From NCBI GenBank assembly GCA_028564705.1, contig JAPXFQ010000364.1:3286001-3350000 (forward strand): 64,000 nt of DNA, read 5' to 3'. Shown in pieces: positions 34,125-46,400 of the stretch. Each line of letters begins with the position of its first letter. Position 1 is the stretch's first letter. The notes under the pieces were generated by a model. The model searched no databases, was not told the origin of the DNA, and worked only from the letters and a program-made list of their open reading frames with translations. Position numbers and translations under genes: made by a program. The stretch comes from Apricaphanius iberus. Its lineage: Eukaryota; Chordata; Actinopteri; Cyprinodontiformes; Aphaniidae.

Positions 34125-35630
34125 TCACAGGATGTCGACAATGTTGCTGGCGATATTGTAGCGGTCAGGGAGGACCCTCATCTTCAGGGTGCCGTCTGCT
34201 CCACAAGTGAAGATTCGGTTCCCCGGACGCGTCTCCACCTTCATAACACCGGCGCCGATGTTGCGGAAGATGGACTGCTTGGCATGTTCGTTGCTGAAAG
34301 AGTGCATGAGCCCGTGGCCTGCTAACTTCCAGACCTGGAGAAAAAAACACAGATCTAATATTGCTTTTTCAAATTAATATCAACTAACATGAATTTTCTG
34401 TATAGAACATTCAGTGTTTACTGTGTACCCTCGACATTATATACATTTTTATTGCAAAACTCAAAGAACAACTGCAAAGGCAGACGAGTCTTGCCCAGAC
34501 AGCATGTGAGCACTTAAAACCCCGTTACCTTAATGTTGCCCTCTGCAGAGCCGGTGACGAAGAAGTCCTCGAAGGGATCCAGCGCGAGGGCCTTGATGGC
34601 GGAGTCATGGGCCTGGAAAGTGTGCAGCAGCTGTCTCTGGCGGATGTCAAACACACACACAAAGCCTTTCCTGCCTCCAGTGATGAGCAGCTGCTGTTTC
34701 TGAGCGTACTCGAGCACAGTGGCCCCGTTCTCATGGCAGGGGAATGCTGAAGGGGGGCGGAAGGGCAGAAATGATACGAGTGCGTCACAAAGTAGCTTGT
34801 TATGGTGGAACAGTTCTGTCATTTTCTTTGTAAACATTGGGTTTCTTACCGTGAACTATAGAATTGCCAGGCGAAATCAGAGTGTCCCACAAGCAAACAT
34901 TCCTGCAAATGTGAACACAATAATTAGCTGAACTTTAAAAAGGAAAAACGTGTCACAGATTTAGTTTCTCGTGGCAGATGCTCACCTGTTATCGTTTGAC
35001 TGCCCAGCGGTTGCGATCAGGCTGGAGGACGTGATGAAAGCAAAATCGCCGCAGGTCTTCGAGTGACACTGCCAGCTCTGACGGCAACATAACAACAAAA
35101 TAAAAAATGCATTTCAGGACTGACTCAGAGATGGCTGTTTTGTCTGTAACAATGTGATATGAGGGTGGGGCGTCGAGCTCACCAGGTAAGGTTTAGGGTT
35201 GGAGGCTGTCTGGTTGACCTGCCAGAGACTGAGGAAACCTTCTCCGTCAGCAACCCCACACTGCAGCCAGAATTCAGAATAATCAGAACAACCCAGCAAG
35301 CAGACAAAACACAGCCGACATGCTCTCTCCCTCTCTGTGTTTGTGTACCTTATTGCCTTGGGAGTTAAAATAGAGCCGGGTGACACGAGCGTTGCCTGCT
35401 TGTCTGAAACAAATGAGCTGCTGCGGTCTGTTCCATTCAAACATTCTCACACTGCCATCCTGAGCCCCCGTCAAGTCTGAGGCACACAGAGATATACAGA
35501 AAGTGTCACAGGAAGGAATGTAGACGAAATATGCACTCTAGCATTGTTAAAACCAGTGGAGTCACTTACAATATTGATACACAGGATGTGATGTCATCCT
35601 CTTCACATTATTTAGATTTCTTTTCATAAT
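34125..35630 (-). other. dmxl2 C-terminal WD40 propeller exons
   Basis: Seven closely spaced exons encode the last WD repeats. Typical repeat ends are visible: [29 protein letters not shown] and the split NIK/VWKL. The acidic-loop motifs [15 protein letters not shown] and TGSAEGN each mark the start of a repeat strand. The protein ends ...NIVDIL. The introns here are short (about 75-195 bp), unlike the kilobase introns upstream. Confidence 0.9.
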
Positions 35631-38600
35631 CTGAAAAAAAGGTTTCATTATAAATGAAATGAACATTGCTTAAGTCTTTTTCAACAATCCATACTGGTGA
35701 AATAATAAAATACAGTAAGTGATTTTCAGCATTAGTAGAGTCCATCTACTTTTATAAGAGTTAATTATAATCAGCCATCTAAACACCTTTAAAACTGTAC
35801 AATTACAGTTGCATCTGAAATTATTCAACCCTCTCTGCAAATAAATCCACTATTTTTCAGGTGTTTGCAATGAAAAAATTCAACAAGATCAGCTAAAATA
35901 GTTAAAAGTGAATCATACAAAGATTTAAAACAAACTCAACTCTAAATCCTACTTGAATGAATAATTCAGTCTTAAAATTATTCAACATCCAATAAAAAAA
36001 AAGGAATCAGATCTGCAAACCAGGTGTGGTCTCATGCAACAAAAAGAAAAGTGTAGAATTGATGGCTAAAACCAGATTCCTGAGAATGCAGATGGGTGAT
36101 TGATTTCAAAATACCGAAATCAAGACTTCATGGCTGCAGTCACTGAGGTTTCAGTTTCAAACAAACTCAAACAAGTTGCCATTACTGGCCCAAAAGCACA
36201 AGAAATATCAGCTCCAGTTTGCTCACAAATATTAGCGATTTACCTTCCTTAGCTTCAGCGAAATTTATTCCATGATTTTATTTTTTACTGTCCCTGTATT
36301 TTCATGTGTACAGAACTTTGGATGACTCTCAAGCTGTTTTAAAATGTGCTTCATAAATATAAGTATGGTATGTCAACAAACCATATCCTCTCTGTTCTGT
36401 GAAGCTATCGAAACCAGAACTTTACGGACCAATGGATCAGCATCTGGATGACGAACAATGAATCATATGCTGTAAAGAACCTTATGCCCAGTGAAGCATG
36501 GAGATGGCTAAAAGGATTCTTTATTTTAGTTTGTAGCAAGAAAATTAAACAATGTAAACCGAATCTATTAGGTGATAAAACAAAGTTTCTGCTGCAAACG
36601 TGCCTTTTTTGTGCTGTCTCTGTCATTGTGAAGCCTTAAACCACTTCACCTTGTTCTTGCCAGGTTAGAGATTTTGTAAAAAAACAGAAAAGCAAAGTAA
36701 AAAGAAAGCCCCCAAAGCAGGTACATTTATTTACTCCCAAACAGTGGAGTAAAATGCTCTCCTTCCTTTGATCCTTTCTGTTAAGCTCAGAACATCTATC
36801 CATCCAAGAGAGGCAGCGTACACCATGGACAAAGCATTACTATATTTATATTAATGAGTAAATCAACCATGTTTTGTTAAAAAATAACCCCACATTTCTG
36901 GAAAGATGTGGTTCTTAAACTCAATTTTCAACACCTAAAGAATAAACAATTGAGCCATTTGACTCTGAGCATAGGGGTGATGTTGGCAGACAGAAACGTA
37001 ATCGAAATGAACATTGCCGACTGGCGGAGATGACTTCCCATTTTAAAACTGAAGATATTATTGTATATACCGGGACATGAAAACGATTTAACCTCTCCGT
37101 CCTGAACCATGCCCCTGGGATACTTTTTAAAACTTTAAAGCTGTCGGAACAGACCTTTTACTGGAGCTTAGATACCTTGACATGCAATTTCTTGCTCATT
37201 TTTCCCTCATCCTACTCCAGAGCATATAACTTAAAGCATATAAAAGCCTGGAGGGATATAAATGGACATAATCTGGGTTTGTTATTAAAATCCTGATCTG
37301 GAATCTTCCTGCAAAGTACGGTACAAAGGGAGGGTAAGTGGAAACTGATCCTCATTTTAGCTACCATGAGCAACGGGCAGCTAGCTTATGTCTGTCAATA
37401 TCGGACTATTAATCAATCGTTGCTTCAAAAAAAAAAAAAACTACACCATAGTTTGTTCCTCATTATGATCATAAGACATGAAAACAGCAGCATGCAGAGA
37501 TCACAAATATGATTCTGCAAAGTTTTACATGTTGTTTACTTGTTGCTATGTGAGCAACAAGACAGAAAAATCGAAGGCAAGATAAGTGTAGGAAGTCTGC
37601 TAAAATGCGTAATAAAAGCATGTAAAATAAATACTATATAAAGTTGAGGAAATCTTGGTTTTGGCATGCTGGCGCAGAGCAGGTATCCACCATTTTTACT
37701 ATTTCTAAGTTTGGGTTAGCCGCATACAGCTATAACTATAACTGCAGAAGACTTCCTGCCACTAGAGCGCTGATTCGATTTGAAGTGTTAAATGCTGGGA
37801 GAAGTGACGTCAACTCCCGGAGCGCTATTGGCAAACATCAGGAACATAATAATCCCGTTTTTGTTATATAAAAGATTCCAGAATTGACCACACACCATTG
37901 CTCGCGAGTTCAGATACGTAAAATGACAAAAGCAAAGAGAAAACCCCTGCATACGATCACTGTAAACTGCCTGCCCTGTCCTCTTCACTATATCACACCA
38001 AACATTTATCAGCATGGCTGGGACACCGAGGTCTCTGGCTGTAAGTTACTGTGACGCAAATCTGTACCTTGGGCAGACGGCTGTGAGAGCTATCTGTGTT
38101 TATAGGCAAACCATCTCTGCCATGCAAACCTGCCCTCTCCTCTGTATCAGCGCTCATAGACTCAGCAGCAGGCCAGGTGTTTATTCAGCACAGCTTTTTT
38201 AATTAAAAACATACACTCTGTCTGCACACCAGCAGAAATTTTAATCAGAAGATTCACATTTTTATTTTTTGCATCTCCTGTTTGTAAATATGAACCATTT
38301 TTAATGCATCTTGTAGACCACACCCCAGCTAGAAATAGACTAAGCAGAGTCCTCCCACAGAGTTCAAGCCAACAATTCAGTTTGGAAAATAACCTGGTTT
38401 CCCCCTACTGTTTGTGATTGAGAACTGCAAGCTGCAATAATGCCTGCTGTTATTTTGTGATTGCATAATTTCAAGATTTTATAGTAAAGAAGCTAATACC
38501 ACGCTGGCTCCCATGCTGGTCTGACCGCTACCGAGCCACGGCATGGATGCAGAGACTGGCATCGGTGGTGGTGCAAAGGACACAGAGCTCGCCTGGGCGA

Positions 38601-41600
38601 TATTTGTGTGAGAGGATCGATGGTCTATGTCGTCAGAGCTGCAAAACAAAACGAAACCCATAATGCAGATTTAGGGTTTTTATGCTGGGAAGAAAAAAAA
38701 AGGCTTTCATTTCATGTGATTCGGACCTTCGGGATTCCTTATCAAAGTCCTCTCCTATCCAGGTGTAGGGCTGAACAGCCACTAGTGTAGAGACATCCAC
38801 CTCCTGGACATCATGGGTGGATGCCAACACGATCTCGTTGGAATTAGCCTGTGAAAAGAAGGAAGCAAGGAAGAAGGCAAGGTGAGACGATGATTAAGAG
38901 AGTTAAACACTTTAAAGAATTGCTTCTTCTTGATTTAAACTGACATGAAAGTGTTAAATTCAAGGATATTTCCTGACAAATATTAAGATTTCATAGTTCT
39001 TACTCTGCAAATTGCCAAATAACTGGAAACAATTCAAGGACATAGGCAACATAAAATCTATCTCATTATACTATAGATAAAGACATATAGATACTACTCA
39101 CCCAGTTTATAGCGAAAGCCATAATAATATCAGACTCCTTGTGAATAATTTTAGCCTTTCCACCAGGATAGCCCAAATCTGCCTCCACCTGGAAAGCAAA
39201 ATAAAAAGCAAAGCTGTGAAGGAGCTATTAGAGCTACATCAGAGTGATCTAAAGCTAGCGAATAAGGTCAGAGAGGTTTGTTCTTCGAAAAAAGGTTAAA
39301 GTGATTTTCCTTTAAAATGTGTGAAGCAGGAAAGTACTGAAATGTCCAATTTTTAGTTTAGGGCATTTCATTTTTGAGTTGCTTCAGAAATGATCCCCGC
39401 ACCATGAAATGAATAGCCTTAAGTTACATCTATATAAAGGAGGAAAGCAATTATGAGAATATTACATGAGCATCTCACTAACCTAAAATAATTAAAGGTT
39501 CACTTATTTCACTAATTCAGTTCAATAATAATAAGTAATATATTTCAAGCTTTTATTTCTGTTCATTTTAACGATTCTGTGTTAAAGTCGATAGGATAAA
39601 AATCTATTTTGTCAGATTTTTTTAATATCACATAAAATAATAGAAAAATTATCTTTATATGGGTATGTTATGACCTACCCCAGAATGGATAACAACTGTT
39701 ATTATAATCTTTGTGTTAAACCACTCCTGAACCAGAGATGGTACCTGAACAATTTAGCTGGACTAAGTAGAAAAAGGGCTGGACTTCAGATTTTGTATTT
39801 CATTTGGAATTTAAGATCCCCATGTCTAATGAGCTTGACCAGTGTCCAATTGTCCAAGTCAGTAATGATTTGGTGAGCCATGCGCTCAGCTGGTGTTGTT
39901 CTACTGTGATTTATCAAGTCATCTACCAGAACATTTTTGGGCACTTCATGCAAACAAATCTTATGGACATGCTAATTTCATTTTCATTTTCCAGCAGGAT
40001 GTGGTACCTGCCCACACTGCTAAAAATACCAATACCTCCTTTAATGAACTTGGTTTCACTTCACTTGTCTGACTTAACAGCCCGAGGAAAATCTATGGGA
40101 CATATTGTCAAAAGAAAGATTAGAGACACCTGAACCAACAATGCAACCAAGCTAAGAAACGTTATCACAACAGCATGGGCATAACCTTGCTCTGCAAGAT
40201 GGATTCTCGCGAGATTTGGAGTTTTCCAAATTCAGAAGAATCCAAAATGTGTAGGCTTGACACAGGACGGGGCTACACATAGATCTGGCTGATGCCAGGT
40301 TAGTATGGTGTCCTTAAAGGTCAGCAGATACAACCGCTGATTGCCGCTGTGCCTCGGTTCATAGATGTAGCAATTCATGCAAAAGGAGCCCTGACCAAGA
40401 ATAGAAAAGCATGTAGCATTTATAGAGTATATGAACAAGTTGGATCAATAGGCTAAAGATTTTCATGTTAAAACTACTTTCTTCTGAGAAACAGAACCTT
40501 AATTTGTAATAACGGTCGTCATCATTAAATATAACAGTATAAGAATTTGTGAGCAGTGAATCTACAAAATGTTAAACTTTTTCAAATAAATTATCAAAAA
40601 AGTGACCTTTCCGTCTACTTTAATTTATTGAGATGCATCACTGAATGGCAGACACTACTGTAAATATCAACTATTTTGACTGCAGATTTAGGTTGTTGCT
40701 GTAAAAACGTTCTGCACAGCTACAAAAGCCTCCCACAGCCCTGACAGTGAACATGCAAGTTAGTCAATCTGCTAAATATGCCATATCTTGCTTGCTTTTA
40801 ATTCCAGCAGAATTAGTCCAGTTAGGTAGGAACAAGGAGTGAGATACAAAGGGAGACGTTATTTTTAGGATTCAGTTGTGAGGTAATGTGAAGGGACGTC
40901 CCAGTGAGAGGAAAGGATCAAATGTTAGACTGAAACCTTTAGAGCCAGGAGGAGAATTCATGAAAGAAGATAATAAGCCAGATTGGTCACTGTTAGGCCA
41001 AGCTGGAGAGGAGAAAACCAGTACTTCACCCAGGTTGGTGATGCCATCACCTCCAAATCAAAACTTTATAGAACTTGAGACTCATTTTTATTTTATTTTT
41101 ACATTTCCTCCTTCAAGCTTGGCTTTGAAGCGACTCTCAGAGACAAAAAGGGCCTGGGCAGGTACAGTAAATGATACTACCTTATAGGGACTGCTAGCTC
41201 CAGCTATGCAGTTTGGGTTTATGCGGTCCACATGGTTCTCTAAAGACTACACAACACACAGAGGCAAAATAGACACAGAACAAACCAACATGGCACAACA
41301 CAAAACACATGCACAAACAGAAAAAAAATCATGAAATGAAAATGAAGAGGACTCAGAATCTTACTGTATTCTTATAAAAAAAATACAGTAAAAATGTAAG
41401 TAAGTAGAACTGTCTCTTATTAGTCCTCCTAATTAGAAAGGATGAACAGTGAATATGAATGGCACAGTTAAAATTGGAGCTGTCACCTGAACACCTACCA
41501 GTCAAGGTGGTTGCAATGACACGAGACACGAACGTGTTTCATAGATATAGAAACTGTTTTTTTTGGAATTGTAGTGATTATTTACTTTGAAACAAATCCA

Positions 41601-43366
41601 GACATCACAGAAAGCAGGGATATGTATTGTTCTTGATTAAAGGAGTGAAGTCAAAGCAAAGATATAGAAACTAACAAAAACATAAGTAACAGAGATAAAA
41701 GAGATCAGCAGGCAACTTTCTATGTCTGATAGCTGTGTGATGGATGTTCAGGTCGGGGGATAAAAAGCCCTGCAGTCTGTTTGATAGATAATACCTAAGT
41801 GGACCAAATAATCACAGTAAAGGTCTTAATAGAAATCAAAGCAGGAAACCTTAATCCAAAACATTATGCGTCCCTTTTTAGATGGTTCTGTTCACAATGG
41901 AAGAAAAGTGTAGATACATGTGGTAAAATCTGAAGAGAAACTATAAAAATGCGTTTAGACCAAGGGTTTTGTCAGCGTCAGGCAAAGCTCACAAAGCATC
42001 TAGTTTGACGCTTCTATGTTGAAGGTTGCAAAGTCTGCCACTTCTGAGCAAAAAAAGAGCGCATGGGCGGGGCTTCTTCTGTTGCCGGACATTCTGAACT
42101 ATGGCGGATAGTATTGAGAGAGTTTCTTTTAGCTTTATTTGCTAAATAAAGCTGGAGTGCCTTGGCTTTATTTGCTAAATAAAGCTAGACAACATCGAAT
42201 TCGGCAACATAAGCGCCGTTTGTTGATACGCCCTAATCTACGGATGCGTTCTGAGTTTGGGGAGTTTAACCATTTGCTCCAGGAGCTACGTATGGATGAG
42301 GTTCGCTTTCAGCAGTACTTCCGTCTGTCCCTCGCCCAGTTTGACGACCTCCTGGGCCGCATCTGAGCTCGAATCTCCTACCAGGACACCAACTACAGGC
42401 GGTCTATTCTTCCCGAAGAACGCCTGTGCATCTGTCTTCAGTAAGTGTTATTTATGATTTTTTAAATCTGCGTTTTCTAGACTTGAAATGTAGGTTTTTC
42501 CAGCTCCCGCTACATTCAAAATACGTGTAGTGACATCACTACAATTATAAGCTCTGATTGGTTAACGCGCCGCATCAGGGCCATCAGCACCGTCAGAAGT
42601 TCAACTAGATAAACTTCTGCATTGCTGGCTTTATGAGCTTTGAAGCATGAAAAGCAGGAAAAGCTTGAAAAGTTGACGGAGCCAAAGCTCACAGCGCCGC
42701 AGAGACCGTGACGCTCCTCCAACGGCCTCCGCCATAGACTTAACATGTAATCTTGACGTTGCTGATACTAACAAAGCCCTTGGTCTGAATGCACCATAAG
42801 AACACAATACCTACTTCATTTACTTATAATCACTATAATTCCTAATAATGAGCATATGATGGTTTTACAACTTACTTAAATATTTCTTTTACACAAAAGT
42901 AGGACAATTTTGATTCTTAGTTTGCTCATTTAACAAAAATCCTCTGGTTTGCAAGATAAACTGGGAAGGTCAAAAAAGAATGCAATAAAATACAGATGAT
43001 ATTTACAACACTGCGCTAAATGTAATTTTCAGACTAGTTATGGCCTATTTAAGGAGTAGAAAGATTTTTCAAAGCAGGGTTTTGGGCCTACGATCCGGAC
43101 CGATCTTTTAACCTGAAACCAGATCTGATTTTGAATCTTAATCCGATATTTATTTTAGCACTAAAATTTATAAAACTGAACAATAGTTTTAAAAAGTAAC
43201 TAACTTTTTAATAAGACTAATTTCATTATTAATCATTACCATTATTGTTGTAAATCCCATGAAATCGAAATCTTAGACAATTAAAGGTCATCTTCTATTT
43301 AATATTTCAGACAAAAGTAAAAACACTTTACTGAGTACAATATTATTTAAAAAAGCATTTCCTGCA

Positions 43367-43422
<56 letters not shown>

Positions 43423-46400
43423 TTAGTCCTGCTCTAAAGTGCGATCAGCTGTAAAACACATGTTTAATGAAAGTACGGACAATAAGAAAGTAATTTAGTG
43501 CAGAATATACACTTTACAACCCATCAACAGAAAATCACTGAGAAAAATCCAAATGATCTCCTTTAACAAAGAAAAGGACCAAAAGATGGGATACAGGTTA
43601 TCTCACAGGCCTAATCAAAAAAGAGCTGTTTACTAAGTAGATGTGTTGTTTTTAGGCAGCAAATCAGATACAACTGAAGCAGAATTGTCTTGATTAACTG
43701 TCTACTAACCTCACTCTTCTTCCTTTTCTTGGTAAAGATGTAACGGATCAGAGTTTCCTGTAGAATTTCCTGTTTGACGAGGAAATGCCAAAGACGTCGA
43801 ACTGGGAAGGACTGACGGTTCTTGGTCCTGGAAAAATGTATAATTATTTGAATAACACTGCCTTTCCTGTAGCAAAATACATCAGGAGTACACAGTGTTT
43901 GCTAAATATTCACACTGCTGGATTATTGTATAATATTTTTACATTTTGTGTTACAACCATGACCTTCTATTTGATTTACTTGGATTTTATGTGACAAACC
44001 AACAAACTACGTTTAAAAATGTTACATTAAAAGAAAATGCTATGTGTTTTTAACTTCTATTATTAACAAATTAAAATCTGCTGATTAACACTGTTCAACG
44101 TCTCTGTCTCTGCTGATAAAAAGCATCCCCACACCATGATACTGCCACCACCATGTTTACCAGTAGGTATGGGGAATTTAGGATTGGTCAAGGCTTTGTG
44201 AACAAAAAGGAATTTGACTTTGGTTTTCTGTCACTTAGAGCATACAGATATCAGCCAAAATAAATGAACTTTAGGGGAAACAAAATAAGGATACAGGAAC
44301 GATATGTACATATTCCATGCGATGTGCATTGTGATTTTGCCTCCGCACAGCAATTTGGTTGTAGGCCAAAACATTTTGGCCTGATCTAAACAGACAAGCT
44401 TCATCCACATGCTAGATGTTTCCCCTTAATTGCCCTACATGGCTTATGATGAAATGTGAATTATTTTCGATTAAACAGTATTCTGTGGAATGTTCAAAGT
44501 TTAGGTTATTGTTATATAACCTAACTTTGTTTTAAACCTCTCTCAGAGCTTCTCCCTGACCTGCTAGGTTCTTTGGTCTTCTTGATGCTTTTTGTTCTCT
44601 AATGTTTTCTAACAAACGTCTGAATAGGTTTGCTGTAACACAAGAACAGCTGTACGTACATTAAGTTCCAAACAAGTGGACTCTATTTCCCTTTGAAGAC
44701 AACTGGCCCCAGATTTTATGTGGTGGTGTCAGAGTAAAGGTGTCCAACGCAAATGCTTGTGTAATTAGAATTTTGAAACAAAAACAAACATAAAAAAGAG
44801 AAACGTTCAAAAGGGCTTAATATTATCCCACATTATGCGATTCAGTACAAACTTGAACGGTGTGTTGTCTGGCTCCAGCATGGCCTTGTGTCGCAGTATG
44901 GCAGGGCCAGCTCCCGTGCTCAGGTCAGTCGGGTAGGTGTTGATGTAATTGGGAGGCGGACCTTCAAACTTGTTCATCCGCTCCAGTAAAAGTTGCTCCC
45001 AGTTCTCTAAAGTCTTCAACACAGCGTTGCAGAGAGGTGAAGTGACTGGTAGATCTATGACCATCATAAACAAAGAGAAAAAGCACGCTTATAATATTTA
45101 TAGGTAGGCCGATATGTTAGATACAAGTAGTTCCTTAGATCAATATTAGCATACCTGTGAAGTCAAGGCCGGTGAGAGGGATAAAGTTCTTGACATTTTG
45201 ATGAGCCAGTTTGACCATGACCAAACGGATCAAAGCCCAGCTGTGAGTCCAAAAAACAGAGTTAAATCTGAAAGACCAGCTTAGTAAGAGGGTTGTATCT
45301 ACATAGGAGAGGATACTACCTGTAGGAGTTGGAATCAGAATGCTCAGTCATCTGTGTGTCAGAGAGGAAAGCATCATCGTCATCTTCATCATCCTCAGCG
45401 CCACTTTCATCTGAATCATACAAAGCATTGCTCTCCGAGAGCGGGAGGAAAGGCTGGGAGAGGGCGAGAGCAAAAAAGGTAAGGAAATAAAATAATGCTC
45501 GGTGCTGACAGAGAGGTTAACACATTTCATGTAACACGGAGGCTTTGAGCCACATGAACTGCTGGTCACTTTACTGTCTTACTTTAGCTACAAAGTAGTC
45601 CCACATGCTCAGCTCGGGGGGAATAAACTTCTCTCTGTAGGCGGGTCTTTCAGCAGGCACAGGAGGTGGGGTGGCGGGGGTTTCTTTCACAGGGCGTCCT
45701 GGTACCAGCATCCTCATGTTAAATCTGCGCCTGTATCTGTCTACGTCCTCTGCGGCGGGCTGAGAGGGGGCCGCTGGCACGTAGAAGAAGAACAAGGATC
45801 TTAAATATTTACAATTAACATCAGAAAAAAGCTAACCGGCCAGAGGCTGCAAGAAGAATGAGGATGAGCTTAGACTCTGCCTCATTTCCATTCCAAAAGC
45901 AGGTAAAAGCAGATCAGGAGGAGCACTGCATCCACACTTTATTAGGGACCTACACCACATGGAGTTGGGTATAAACTGCAAACAATGACCTTAGTCATAT
46001 CAGAGATACCTGGATTTGTATGTTTTTTTAACACCCAAATGAAAACTAAGCCATTTGGGAGAGGGCGATACAAACACAAACGCACAAACATTTAGGATGG
46101 AGACACAGGGCAAGTCACAGTAGGATATGCACAAACCTGCACCATCATCCTGGGTGACTATCTCTGGCATTGGACCAGACAAGACAACAAACAAACCAGA
46201 GTAGACAGTGCAGTTAGACACACAGATACCACACAGGCTATTACATAACTTAAGAAAAAAGAAAAAAAAAATTAACATCACGTGATAGTAAATACACACA
46301 AAAGACATAAAAAACAGATGACAAATTTGCAGAGTAGTCATAAATGAAGGATTGTCTTGAAACCGCAGCAATTGAGCGAGATAGATATGATTGTTTATTT

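Noticed and set aside
40232..40438. Minus-strand frame reading [18 protein letters not shown] and [17 protein letters not shown], preceded by a CAG acceptor-like site, inside a dmxl2 intron.
   Set aside because: The flanking dmxl2 exons already join in phase and match the family order. There is no convincing donor, and I know no DMXL2 segment like it. It is probably a repeat-derived or chance frame.
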